A stretch of DNA of 64,000 nt from the NCBI GenBank assembly GCA_023630585.1, contig CM042552.1, forward strand, positions 16,254,269 through 16,318,268, given 5' to 3'. Shown here one piece after another: positions 31,391-42,226 of this stretch. Both the position numbers and the translations under genes were made by a program. This stretch comes from Cranoglanis bouderius (Eukaryota > Chordata > Actinopteri > Siluriformes > Cranoglanididae). The stretch's first letter is position 1. Each line of letters begins with the position of its first letter. The notes under the pieces were generated by a model. It did not search any database and was not told the origin of the DNA. It worked only from the letters and a program-made list of their open reading frames with translations.

Positions 31391-32689
31391 ACTATACTGC
31401 ATGGTCATGTATTAATTATGATCATTTTTATTTTAGAATTTATATTTCTCCTGCTTACATTTTTATGACCTAAACATTTTTTTTTTAATCTTTGTACTTG
31501 TAATATGGCATAAATAAGTATTAAACATATATGCGTAATTTAAATTCTTACTTCCTCTCCAGGAAACATCATACAGAATAAGAATGATAAGGCAACATTC
31601 AGCCCAATAAACAGCAGTCGAAATAAGAATAAGCTAATATTCAATAAATTTTATTGGTTGTGAAAACGAAATAAGATAATATTGGCAATTAACTATATAA
31701 TAACTTGAAGTAAAGAGATAAAAAAGATATTAAATCAGAATTACGCTGACATTTTGATATATCAAAATAATGACAAAACATTTGATACCCCCCCCTTCAG
31801 TAGATATATATAGAGACATATTTTTCCATACTTACTTATATGAAAATCAAATGATAATCCAGCATCATAGGTTACTCCAAGCTTCATAACTGTAGCTTTC
31901 AGCTAGATCAGTACTTTATCATAATTTATAATAAAGTATTTTCATCATAATCTACAGTTTTTCAATTTATGTATAACGCGTCTCATAATTGGCATACAGA
32001 AGCTTTACAGAAATACACGTCTAGATCCAGATCCAAGCTTTTATGTTTTTAACATCTTAAAGTCCCTGGATATTAATATCAAATAATATCTGCTTCGGTG
32101 TCCAGCAAACATGCATGTGTGAATTATTATTATTATTTTTTTTTTGTGGTGTTACCAACGTTTCCTCATACTGTAGTTTATATAAGCCATCTTGCTTGTT
32201 AATTAGGCTGTCAATTTATGGCTTGGTATTAAATTGACCAAAATAAGAGCTGAAATTCTGAGGGGGGAAAAAAGAAACTGGAGCGTGACCCGGTTTGTGA
32301 ACAAGATACGTCCAAGTTGGAAGTCGATTTTAAAGCAAGCAAATGTGACAGTTAATTTTGAGTGTGCACATAAAAGCAAATTCATAGCAAAATACATTTG
32401 CATGAGAGAAGGAATTCTGATAAGAGACTAAACAGTTGTGCTGTGGAAGTTTTGTATTATATCATGTAAATAACAGCATATCCATTAAGTTTGATTTTGA
32501 GTATCTGGTGCTTTTTGTGAGATTGATTTTAGGATTGGCAAGCATGTCGTACAACTCAACGAATTAGTGCAAATTAGTTTGTTTTCAGTGTGGTTAATTA
32601 AATCTCTTGAACGCTAACACAGCGCTAATTTAATCCATACATTAATGCTTGGCGTCCAATGTTTAACCCGTAATGTCCATCTTGTTGTT
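31391..32689. other. Intron 62, upstream of the Dp71 exon; no repeat recognised
   Basis: AT-rich, with no transposon end recognised in about 1.3 kb. This is notable because the flanks are dense in insertions. It could contain regulatory sequence but no specific site can be supported. Confidence 0.4.
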
Positions 32690-32975
32690 GCTAGACTGCT
32701 GCTAGACTGTTTGACACTTTAGGGCCCCCACTCGACAAGGCAGTAAAATACTATTCTTCTCCGCGAGGTTTCTGGCCGGATTCCTTAGTAAAGGCGTTTG
32801 GGGGAAGGGAGTGAATGGAATAGCTCCGCCTTGTCTGAGCAGCGGAACCTGGTGAGGAGATTGCAGGAAAATCTAATGCGCTTTCATCCAAGGAGAGGGA
32901 ATATCGAGGCGGCCACTCGCAAGGACATCGAATTCCCGGATTCCAAGATATCGTTTGGATAAACTAGCGAAAAGG
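32690..32975 (+). promoter_or_regulatory. dmd: Putative Dp71 promoter and 5' UTR
   Basis: CpG is scarce in the surrounding intron but frequent here (ctccgcgagg, ctccgcc, gaggcggcc, actcgc, atcgaattcccgg). No TATA box is seen near a plausible start. The stretch ends directly at the MREQLR start codon. Human Dp71 is transcribed from a TATA-less GC-rich promoter in intron 62, so position and composition agree. The transcription start is not defined by sequence alone. Confidence 0.65.
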
Positions 32976-32995
32976 ATGAGGGAACAGTTGAGGAA
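32976..32995 (+). CDS. dmd: dmd Dp71-type alternative first exon (coding part)
   Basis: ATGAGGGAACAGTTGAGGAA followed by the consensus donor gtaagt. It encodes MREQLR plus two bases that join the first base of exon 63 (45912) to make Asn, giving MREQLRN-HQTQTTCWDHP. Human Dp71 starts MREQLKG and joins exon 63 in the same phase. A purine (A) at -3 suits initiation. Dp71 is the widely expressed short isoform that lacks the rod and has only the second part of the WW domain. It contributes to dystroglycan complexes in brain, retina and other tissues. The exon lies alone in the largest intron, at the homologous position. Confidence 0.87.
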
Positions 32996-33990
32996 GTAAG
33001 TACGATCCATCAGTGATGTGAAATGTCGATTAAATATCCTGCGAAGGACAGTGAAGGAGTTTTACGATTGTGTTAGCTACGCTAGCAGGTACAGTTGTTG
33101 TAGCACGACAATTTCCGTCGATCTTTACAGTCCAGCAGGTGCCTCTCCTCTTCTACAGCAAATGCGGATACATATTTTCATGCCTTCATTACATTCATGT
33201 GATTCGGTCCTTTCTGTTAGCTTTCTCTCGGTCGCTCTTCTACGGCCATCAGATTGGCGCATTTCAAAAAATTTGGACACACGAATCACCTGGCTCGTTG
33301 GCTGTTGGTGTCTTATATTCTAATGTATATTATGTCTCATATTTAAAGCCATGTTTTGTTGAAGAGGGCCTTTATCTGGCTCCATATTCTAACCGCACTT
33401 TAAAGCAAACGCAGCTCACAATAGCGGCATTTGCTGTGGCAAAGTTTTGTAATAATCCTGTATCTAGTAGCTGAATTAAATCTGGGTGTTCTGTATTCAA
33501 ACCTCAAGTTAAATAGATATTGTAGACGGCAGAGAATTGACATACGTATTTATTTTCATCGCCATCACTGACGTACAGATATAATATCTTTGTCTAAGGC
33601 CTTACACATTATGACAGAACCTTCCGCCTTTTCGAAGGGTATGTTAGTGTCGGTTGGTTGATATTCGGTACAAGGCCATATTTACAAGTCTCAGCTGTCT
33701 GTATGATGCCTGAGACTAGAGAGACCACGGGTAGATTAAATATGTATATGTTTAAATATTTGTTATGCACTTAGCGACTGTGGTGCTAATTTCTTGGTAG
33801 GTGCTGTATTTTCGTTATTCATGTTGAAGTTAGTTGTTGTCTGCTGAACTGACGCCAAAGCGGGACATTGTTAGTGTTGTTACAGGGTTTTCCCCTAGGA
33901 TTTCAGAGGGCTTAGGTGCTGGCTGGGTAAAACGAGTAAAACTTGGGAGTTAAAGCTGAAGCAGTTTAGAATACAGGTTTTGTACAATAC
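32996..33990. other. Intron 62 downstream of the Dp71 exon; nothing recognised
   Basis: CpG content remains raised to about 33250, then falls. Open frames at 33018-33474 are unsupported by splice signals or motifs. No repeat is recognised. Confidence 0.45.
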
Positions 33991-34235
33991 AAGTTCTGAT
34001 CATCTTAATAGAGTGTCAGTAGGTGGATCCTTTTCCAGTTGCTGATGCAGAAAAAGTTTTAAGACTCTCAATCCATCCTCATTAAGAATAACTGTGTACA
34101 AGCTCGTGATGTCCCCAGAGAAAAGTAAAGGGTTGTCGTGGTGGGAGAGGCATTCATGGATTTGTAGAAATTGTGAAGGATCTTTGACAAATGCAGGTAA
34201 AGACTGAAAGATGGGTTGGGAAAATGTCATTCAGA
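33991..34235 (-). pseudogene. Penelope-like retroelement fragment
   Basis: On the - strand 34000-34230 reads LPAFVKDPSQFLQIHECLSH, then LLFSGDITSLYTVILNEDGL. The block (F)VKD---FL and (D)I-SLYT-I---(E)G resembles the reverse-transcriptase palm of Penelope-like elements (VTFDVxSLYTNIPHxEG in the family). Here the first catalytic Asp of the palm is retained in GDITSLY. Very short fragment. Confidence 0.6.
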
Positions 34236-35350
34236 AATAATATTTTATTGGGCAAGAACAAACAGGTACAGCGGGTGTCCAGGATTGCTTTCCCTGTGTG
34301 TTTTTGGGAGAAGCTAGAAATTACTACAGCGAGAATTATCTACAGTTTGGCTCTGGGCAGAGCCAGGGAGATTTCCTGCTGAAATGACATCAGTAATAGT
34401 TGTCTGAATGAAGGACTTAGCTGGGGAGTGATGTCATTGTCAATCCACTTATTGAAGTTGGTATTGGAAAATTGTGTCTCTGCTTACTTGATGTCAAGGT
34501 CTTTTCTACAATAACTGTGCTACATTTATCTACAGCATTGATCATAACGTAATTTCATTTTCAGAGATCTTTTGGGACTGCGTGTTCTGTGTACCCCATT
34601 TGTTCAGAGGGCAAAATAGTTTTGTTTTGTTTTGTTTTTTTTGTATGAAAGGGCACATGTACCCAAATAATTTATGAGACAGAGAAAGTCAAATGTCATG
34701 CAGATGGATAGTTTATTACTTTGAAAGATGACATGCAGCTTTTGTTGATTTCTTTGCTATCTACACCACTAGGGAGCCTGAACAAACCAGCTACATTGTT
34801 TGACGCTTTTGGTACATTTTTAAAAAGGTATGTTGCCAATTTCTCTTTGGCCGATATTAATATAATAACTAGATTGTTGCTTGAAATTCTCCTGCTGAAG
34901 GTGATTTGGTAGAATTATATTTGAGTAAATATTAATCCAAATATTGGTACTTGGTGTAAAATTAATACACAAATTGTGTAACTTGTAAATCCTTATTAAA
35001 ATGTCCCACCTGCTACATATGTCTTCTTCTTTTTTTTTTTTATCTCAGTGCATTCGAGCTAGAAAGTCAGGAAAAATGAATGCTTCAATTTTTTGTCATT
35101 TGTTAGCCACCAGCTAACCAGCTAACTTTGATGAGTGACGTATATTTTCCTCCTCAAACCCACCCTCTTCTGGGTGACGCCGGATAGTGGGATTATAAAT
35201 GATTACTCTTAAACAGCTGTATACTATAGAGTCAAGCAGTGCTACACCTGTTGAAAAGATCTTCAGTATGAGCATCAGGGTTTTTTTTTTGTCAGTATTG
35301 TCTTGTGAAGCCTGTATTGGGGTATGTCTCATTTCATGGCTTTAGTGCAT
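34236..35350. other. Intron 62 stretch; nothing recognised
   Basis: No family is recognised. There is a T-rich run at 34620-34645 and one at 35026-35042. Confidence 0.4.
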
Positions 35351-36345
35351 CATCTCATACCTAGTTGTCAAATCTTCTGGTTCTAGTAAGGACTGGAGCT
35401 TGTTCATACGCCTACTGAAACATCCAGACAGCAAGGCATTACATAGTCCAGCGTAGAGGTAACAAAATCATGAAATAATTTTTCTTCCTGCATGTTGTAG
35501 TGAAAATATATTTATCATCTTAGTAATATTTTTGAGATGAAGAAAATGATATCCCAGTAATATCTACATGAACTTAAAATGTGAGACTGGAGTCAATAAT
35601 AACACCAAGGTCTTTCATTGCTGCGCATGATGTAACTGAAAGGTCATCCAGAGTTACTATGTTATCACAAAGCTTATTTCTAGCTGCTTCTGGTCCTAGT
35701 AGAAGTATTTCTGTTGTGGCACATCTAAGTAGGAGCAAGTTACTCAGCATTCAGTGTCTAATGTTCTTTACACATTCCTTAACTTTATTGAACTCGTGTC
35801 TCTCATCCGCCTTTGCTGAAACATATAGCTGTGTGTCATTGGCATATCAATGGAAGCTACTACCATGTTTACGAGTAATTGTACCCAGAGGTAGCATATA
35901 TAGAGAAAAGAGCAGTGGAACACCAAACTTTACTGTAGTATGCATAGAGAAGTCACCATTTACAAACTGATAACAGTCAGTCAAATAAGACCTGAGCCAG
36001 AGTGCCGTTCCCTTAACTCAAGCAACTTTTTCTTTGTCTGTCTAGAAGAATATTATGATCAGTGGTATCAAAAGCAACACAAGCAAGGGAACACATCCTT
36101 GATCAAAAGCTAGTAGTAGGTCATTTAACCAGTGCTGTCTCAGAACAGTGATGTCTAAATCCTGACTGAAAGATTTCATTAATGTAATTATTATTCACGT
36201 ATGAACTGCTGAGCTACAATCTTTTCTAGGATCTTGATGAGATGGGGAGGTTTGATATTGACCTATAGGTAGACAGCTGACAGGGGTCGAGGTCGGGATT
36301 TTTAATCAGGGGAAATGAGTAGGTAGGGGATCTAATACACAAGTT
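35351..36345 (-). pseudogene. L2-like LINE reverse-transcriptase remnant
   Basis: Read on the - strand and across many frameshifts, fragments of the L2-type palm and fingers are visible: ISNLPI, IFQSGFRHHCSETALVK, VAFDTTDHNILLDR. The order is the one expected of ORF2. It is much older than the copy at 26937. No intact stretch exceeds about 60 codons. Confidence 0.65.
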
Positions 36346-36349
36346 GATT

Positions 36350-37240
36350 TTAAACAGTCCCTCCAGGATTTTGCAATCGCAGAAATGAATGCAAAATCAA
36401 GCAAACTTTACAATATTTGGAGAAGCTTGCACGTTTTAAAAATTATCACAGATTTTCCACAGATTTTGGCCACACGCATTCAGCCAAAACCCTCTTTGAT
36501 TTACACGTGTTGAACATGAGTACAGCTAAAAGGTCTTATTTACCAACAAATGTCCCTGTAAAAGAGGCTGATATAACACAAACTGATATGAGGCTGATAT
36601 AACACAAATTTAATTACAATTAATAAGACATACAGAAAATTGGTGAAAATAAGTGAACATTTATTGCATGTAATATTTATGTAATATACTCTAAAGAACT
36701 TCAAAAATATTCAGTTAAGAAAATTTTCTATTTACACGCAAACAACTATTTTACAAAACAGAGTGCATACAGTATTACTAGTCCCATTAGTTAGTAGTCC
36801 CAGTTTAACAGTGGCAAGTTGTAATGCAGGAAACAAAGTTTCTCTACATTTTCTCCTGTTCCTCTTTGTATCCTAGATGGCCCCAACCTCATTAAATACT
36901 CTCTTACTTGGAATAGTAGAGGGTGGAGGACAGAGATATTTTCTTGCCAGTGGTGCAAGGAAGTTCAGCTGGGTTTGAGTCTGTTTCCACCATTTCAGCG
37001 ATAGACCACTCTTTCTGTCAATTAGTGGCTCTCTGAGGTAAAGGTTCAGCTCCTTGTACACCTTCACCCCCTTTTCAGCAGGAATTTGAGCTCCACGAAT
37101 GTTGACAAGAATTTGATCAAAACCAGTGGGTTCCTCTGCCTTCCTTTTTCCTTGTTTAGGAGGACTTGTTGGTCCTTGGCCTTCTTCATGTTTGGTAGTG
37201 GCTTCCGGTTGTTCTGAGGCTGTGGCATGTTCCTCCACTA
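36350..37240 (-). mobile_element. hAT transposon remnant
   Basis: 36873-37238 on the - strand encodes LSLKWWKQTQTQLNFLAPLA and RKYLCPPPSTIPSKRVFNEV. This is the C-terminal dimerisation region of hAT transposases (WW----YP-LA-LA-KYL--P-SS-PSER-FS-AG). Near 36357 the sequence CAGTCCCTCCAGGATTTTGC looks like a hAT terminal repeat. The DDE core is missing. Confidence 0.7.
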
Positions 37241-37627
37241 TCCATTGATTGACTTTATCCAGTGTGCCTGCTGTGGTAAAAAAAATATGGTCTTTATATT
37301 GAGGATCAAGCAGTTATGCGAACACCAAACATTTGTTCTTTTTTCCAAACTTTGTGTCAGTGTTTTATTTCCTCTGGTTGTGAGATCCTTGGCTTGAAGA
37401 TGCATCTTTAGCACAGCAATACTAGGAATAATGCATGATTCCCATGTTCCCCTGCATAAACATTCAGTGCTGTGCTGTGTTTGTAATTGTTTGATATCCA
37501 TGAGAGCAGAGTATTTTTGTGAATTTTTTTGAACAAAAGATCAAAAGGTTAAACCATAAAGACAATTTTTTCACAGCCTTCTTTGCCTATATTTACCAAA
37601 GGCGCCAATATTATTGGAGGGCACTGT
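37241..37627 (-). mobile_element. Tc1-like family I, one end
   Basis: From 37627 on the - strand: CAGTGCCCTCCAATAATATT, then aaaattgtctttatggttta and atggatatcaaacaatt. This matches the left end of the element at 49392. After 37490 the match is lost. Confidence 0.65.
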
Positions 37628-37818
37628 ATTGGTCACTAGTTTTAATATGCTGATTTTTTTACTAATATTTTCAATTTTGTACATACTGAATACAAAAATA
37701 CATACTGTGCTTCTGTGGTCTTCCTAATTAAATTTGCAACTGTAATAAATAAGAATCTAGTATCATTAAAAAAAAAAAATCTTCTGTTAAGGTGGAGACA
37801 TATGCTGATCTAGCAGCA
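37628..37818. other. Short unassigned intron stretch
   Basis: AT-rich spacer between the Tc1-like end and the foldback element. No motif is recognised. Confidence 0.4.
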
Positions 37819-38450
37819 CTAAGGCTATGTCCACATTAATTCGCATAGATCTGAAAACTGCATTTTCATATTAAAATGCTCTCTGTCTATACTGGCATTT
37901 TCAAACGTTTCCCAAAAATTGCTCGTTCACATGGAAGTGTCTGAAAACGCTTACATCCCTATACTGCGCATATGTAAAAATGTAAGAAGCTTTGGCCTGC
38001 ATTATTTCCGTCAGGTGTTTATTTACTTTTCGTCTCTTTAATTTGATGTGGGAATGTCGAGGAAAAGCACTGAGTTTATTAAAATGGACAAACAAAGAGG
38101 TGGGGTTGATGCTGTGTTGTAGTGTGAACCGAAAAAATGGAGATATTCAAAAATAATAACGACTTTTTAGTCATGTGACACAGTCAGGTAACCCAAGACT
38201 GTAAAGTTGAGTTAAATGGGTTACCTGACTGCGTCACATGACTAAAAAGTCGTTATTGATTTTGAATATCTCCATTTTCTCAGTTCACACTACAATGCGA
38301 AAACAGCATTTTAAAATTTATCCACTTGGTAGAGCGTTTTAGAAAAGCTCAGTTCAAAGCTCAAACGCCATCTCACTGTGGACAGAAGGCCAAAACATAG
38401 AGAAAAATAAGTTTTCAAATTTATCTGGATTAATGTGGATGTAGCCTAAG
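37819..38450. repeat. Foldback (MITE-like) element
   Basis: Outer ends CTAAGGCTATGTCCACATTA and the complement of CTTAGGCTACATCCACATTA. In the middle a nearly perfect palindrome (38119-38293) has about 77-bp arms, sharing TGGAGATATTCAAAA, AATAACGACTTTTTAGTCAT and CAGTCAGGTAACCCA, around a 21-bp loop. No coding capacity. Ends of this type belong to non-autonomous hAT-like elements in fish; target duplications were not found. Confidence 0.8.
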
Positions 38451-38806
38451 ATCCTTAGAATGCTCTCCTTCCATGCAATTTGGAATACTATCAAATTATT
38501 TTGACACCCTTTATGTTCTAACTCTGAGTGATCTGTTTTAACTTCTGTGTATAATCATTATACAGGATTTTTTCTCTTTTTCTTTTAAGTGGGGCTACAT
38601 CATCCAAAATGCAGTGGACCATTTACTCCAAGCATTCAGTTACCTGATTGAGTTCTGTGGGATCAGACAGTCAGCCATTCTTTTTATTGACAGATTGAGC
38701 TGTTAGTCACATTTTAACAGGTTTTTAAGGCTGCATGTAAATGTAGCTTATGACAGAATGTGAGATTGTGTACATAACTGTACTGATTCTGAGCTGATAT
38801 GATTTA

Positions 38807-39380
38807 CACTCACCATCCACTTTAAAACAAACACCTGTACACCTGCACAGTTATGCAGTTATCCAATCAGCCAATCATGTGGCAGCAGCACAATGCATAA
38901 AATCATGCAGATACAGGTCAAGAGCTTCAGTTCACATCAGACATCAGAATGGGGGAAAAAGTGTGTTCTTTGTGACTTTAACTGTGTGATCCATGGTGGT
39001 GCCAGATGGGCTGGTTTGAGTATTTCAGATACTGCTGATCTCCAGGGAATTTCATACATGACAGTCTCTAGAGTTTGCACAGAATGGTGTGAAAAACAAA
39101 AAAATACTGAGTGAGGGACAGTTCTGGGGGTGAAAATGCCTTGTTGATAAGATAGGAAAATAGCCAGATCGGTTTGAGCTGCCAGGAAGGATATAGTAAT
39201 ACTATTTACAACCAAGGTGAGCAGAAAAGCATGAACAAAACATCAAACTTTGAGTTAAATGGGTAACAACAGCAGAAGACCACATTGGGTTCTACTCCTG
39301 TCAGCCAAGAACAGAAATCTGAGGCTGTCATGAGCACAGACTAACCCAAACTGTACAGTTGAAGATTAGAAAAAAAATTA
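38807..39380 (+). mobile_element. Tc1-like family J, 5' part
   Basis: Starts CACTCACCATCCACTTTAAA after TA (38805-38806). Then comes a decayed transposase start: GARWAGLSISDTADLQGISYMTV (about 38999-39065) is a helix-turn-helix, with SAKNRNLRLS-like coding near 39303. It ends abruptly at about 39370 near GTACAGTTGAAGATTAGAAA and has no right TIR. Confidence 0.7.
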
Positions 39381-39875
39381 CATGGTCTTTTTCCAGTGAC
39401 ATGAAAGAAATAAAAAGAAAAATCTTTTGCATAAGTGTGCCCACCCTTTTATAATGTGTCATGTCACTGTGTTCAGAATTGAATCACATTCAATTAATCA
39501 CAATACAACAAATGTAATTATCATACACCTGTCATCAATGAAGTGATTTTGATTAATCCCCCCCAAAAATTAGCTGTTTCTCTAGGATTTTCTTGATATC
39601 ATCTTAGTTTCACACGACTGCTGAAGCAGTCCACAAGGAGCTTACAAAGCATCTATGGGATCTCACTGTCGAAAGGTATTGATCAAAAGGGGTACACAAA
39701 GATTTATGAAGCATTAGTTGTTCCATGTAACACCATGAAGGCCATCATCAAGGAGTGGAGAAAATGGGGCACCACAGTGACATTACCAAGAACAGGATGT
39801 CCTTCCAAAATTCACAAAAGGACAAGATGAAACCTTATCAGTGAGTCTGACAAGAGACCTGTGGCAACAATCGAT
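39381..39875 (+). mobile_element. Tc1-like 5' part, second family
   Basis: 39395-39870 has TIR-like sequence (cataagtgtgcccaccctttta) and decayed transposase N-terminal coding with the look of LTVERYxSKGVHKDL-type Tc1s: gtattgatcaaaaggggtac, caccatgaaggccatcatca, GTTTLPRTGCPSKIHKRTR. Truncated at about 39870. Confidence 0.55.
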
Positions 39876-39951
39876 TCAATTCAGTTTTATTTTTATAGCG
39901 CTTTTAACAATGGACATGTATTGCAAGGCCAGTTCTATTGTTTTCACTATA
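39876..39951 (-). repeat. LINE 3' tail fragment
   Basis: CAATTCAGTTTTATTTTTAT followed by agcgcttttaacaatggaca is the complement of the tail seen at 26880-26930. The intact Tc1 is inserted at its end. Confidence 0.55.
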
Positions 39952-41455
39952 CAGGTGCATCTCAATAAATTAGAATGTCGTGAAAAAGTTCATTTATTTC
40001 AGTAATTCAACTCAAATTGTGAAACTCGTGTATTAAATAAATTCAATGCACACAGACAGAAGTAGTTTAAGTCTTTGGTTCTTTTAATTGTGATGATTTT
40101 GGTTCACATTTAACAAAAACCCACCAATTCACTTTCTCAACAAATTAGAATATGGTGACATGCCAATCAGCTAATCAACTCAAAACACCTGCAAAGGTTT
40201 CCTGAGCCTTCAAAATGGTCTCTCAGTTTGGTTCACTAGGTAAGCCACAAAAATTCATTGCCAAAGAAGCTGGCTGTTCACAGAGTGCTGTATCCAAGCA
40301 TGTTAACAGAAAGTTGAGTGGAAGGAAAAAGTGTGGAAGAAAAAGATGCACAACCAACCGAGAGAACTGCAGCCTTATGAGGATTGTCAAGCAAAATCGA
40401 TTCAAGAATTTGTGTGAACTTTACAAGGAATGGACTGAGGCTGGGGTCAAGGCATCAAGAGCCACCACACACAGACGTGTCAAGGAATTTGGCTACAGTT
40501 GTCGTATTCCTCTTGTTAAGCCACTCCTGAACCACAGACAACGTCAGAGGTGTCTTACCTGGGCTAAGGAGAAGAAGAACTGGACTGTTGACCAGTGGTC
40601 CAAAGTTCTCTTTTCAGATGAGAGCAAGTTTTGTATTTCATTTGGAAACCAAGGTCCTAGAGTCTGGAGGAAGGGTGGAGAAGCTCATAGCCCAAGTTGC
40701 TTGAAGTCCAGTGTTAAGTTTCCACAGTCTGTGATGATTTGGGGTGCAATGTCATCTGCTGGTGTTGGTCCTTTGTGTTTTTTGAAAACCAAAGTCACTG
40801 CATCCATTTACCAAGAAATTTTGGAGCATTTCATGCTTCCTTCTGCTGACCAGCTATTTGAAGATGCTGATTTCATTTTCCAGCAGGATTTGGCACCTGC
40901 CCACACTGCCAAAAGCACCAAAAGTTGGTTAAATGACCATGGTGTTGGTGTGCTTGACTGGCCAGCAAACTCACCAGACCTGAACCCCATAGAGAATCTA
41001 TGGGGTATTGTCAAGAGGAAAATGAGAAACAAGAGACCAAAAAATGCAGATGAGCTGAAGGCCACTGTCAAAGAAACCTGGGCTTCCATACCACCGTGCC
41101 ACAAACTGATCACCTCCATGCCGCGCCAAATTGAGGCAGTAATTAAAGCAAAAGGAGCCCCTACCAAGTATTGAGTACATGCACAGTAAATGAACATACT
41201 TTCCAGAAGGCCAACAATTCACTAAAAATGTTTTTTTTTATTGGTCTTATGAAGTATTCTAATTTGTTGAGATAGTGAATTGGTGGGTTTTTGTTAAATG
41301 TGAGCCAAAATCATCACAATTAAAAGAACCAAAGACTTGAACTACTTCAGTCTGTGTGCATTGAATTTATTTAATACACGAGTTTCACAATTTGAGTTGA
41401 ATTACTGAAATAAATGAACTTTTCCACGACATTCTAATTTATTAAGATGCACCTG
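39952..41455 (+). mobile_element. Apparently intact Tc1-like transposon, family B
   Basis: 1504 bp between TA duplications (39950-39951, 41456-41457). The TIRs start CAGGTGCATCTCAATAAATT and CAGGTGCATCTTAATAAATT and remain nearly identical for about 205 bp, to CAACAAATTAGAATA. I count about six differences by eye. A direct-repeat-like second AAATTAGAAT block near the inner end fits the IR/DR type. A single ORF fills the interior. The older copy at 3231 is a related family member. Confidence 0.93.
40215..41174 (+). CDS. Tc1/mariner transposase, full-length ORF
   Basis: 319 aa, no stop or frameshift. Residues about 10-35 (FIAKEAGCSQSAVSKHV) are the first helix-turn-helix. GRKKCGRKR at 36-44 is a basic linker like the GRPR hook. 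Residues about 50-95 form the second DNA-binding part. The catalytic triad is complete: D135 (LFSDES), D225 (FQQDLAPAH) and E260 (NPIENLW), with 34 residues between D225 and E260 (DD34E). The G-rich VMIWGAMSSAGVG box is present. Family members are usually about 340 aa, so the N-terminus may be slightly short; the ATG at 40215 is the only in-frame start that keeps the first helix. It catalyses cut-and-paste transposition at TA sites. Confidence 0.93.
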   Translation: MVSQFGSLGKPQKFIAKEAGCSQSAVSKHVNRKLSGRKKCGRKRCTTNRENCSLMRIVKQNRFKNLCELYKEWTEAGVKASRATTHRRVKEFGYSCRIPLVKPLLNHRQRQRCLTWAKEKKNWTVDQWSKVLFSDESKFCISFGNQGPRVWRKGGEAHSPSCLKSSVKFPQSVMIWGAMSSAGVGPLCFLKTKVTASIYQEILEHFMLPSADQLFEDADFIFQQDLAPAHTAKSTKSWLNDHGVGVLDWPANSPDLNPIENLWGIVKRKMRNKRPKNADELKATVKETWASIPPCHKLITSMPRQIEAVIKAKGAPTKY

Positions 41456-41457
41456 TA

Positions 41458-42226
41458 CATTGAAGACATTTGGGTTTGAGATCAAAAGATGAATATGAGA
41501 CGACAGATCAGAATTTCAGCTATCATTTTGTCCTATTTACATTTAGATGTGTTAAACAACTTAGAACATGGCACCTTTTGTTTGAACAAAGCCATTTTTT
41601 TTTTCAAGTGATCAAAAATATTGGAACATGCGACTTGTACATGTTTCTTCCTGCCCAGATGTGCCCTGTTAAACTGATTGTTTAAAAAAAAAAAAAGTCT
41701 ACTCTTGGTTTGAGCCCTAGGTTTTTGCCTGTTTCTATAGCATCACACAATCTATATATTAACCACACATACTGTACATACTAATTACTTTACATAAAAA
41801 TTATTTATTGGTTACTTTCGACAAAAACCCTCTTATTTTGTTGGCAGGGATAAAAAGGTTAAATTTTTATTGTTTGTACTCATGAAGCTCACATGGCCTT
41901 CCAGCCACATTTTCACTTTGTCACATTTAAGGTAGCACTCAGTGTCAAACTACTGTCTTTTGAGTCTCTCATTCCTCACCCCAACAGGCCTTATCTGCAG
42001 AACATTGTGACCTAATGCTTTCTCCTTCTGACACCTCACTGTGGCAACTAGCCAACCCTGACACTGCTCTGACATAATCGAGGGTTAGAACTAGTCAATA
42101 AACAAATGATTGAAATCTTTCAATCCTACAGGTTATGAGGTTTTCCTTGTTTCCTCATTGACCTATAGCAGCAGCTAATCCTGGCTAGCAGGCTAATAGA
42201 AAACCTATAACTTACCTTTGTACTTA
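41458..42226. other. Intron 62 stretch with a Tc1-type relic
   Basis: 41460-41640 looks like the end of an old Tc1-type element (gacatttgggtttgagatca, ... tgatcaaaaatattggaaca). 41680-42226 has nothing recognised. Confidence 0.4.

Noticed and set aside
33018..33474. ORFs just downstream of the Dp71 exon
   Set aside because: They begin after the donor site, have no domain, and are not needed; the MREQLR exon splices to exon 63.
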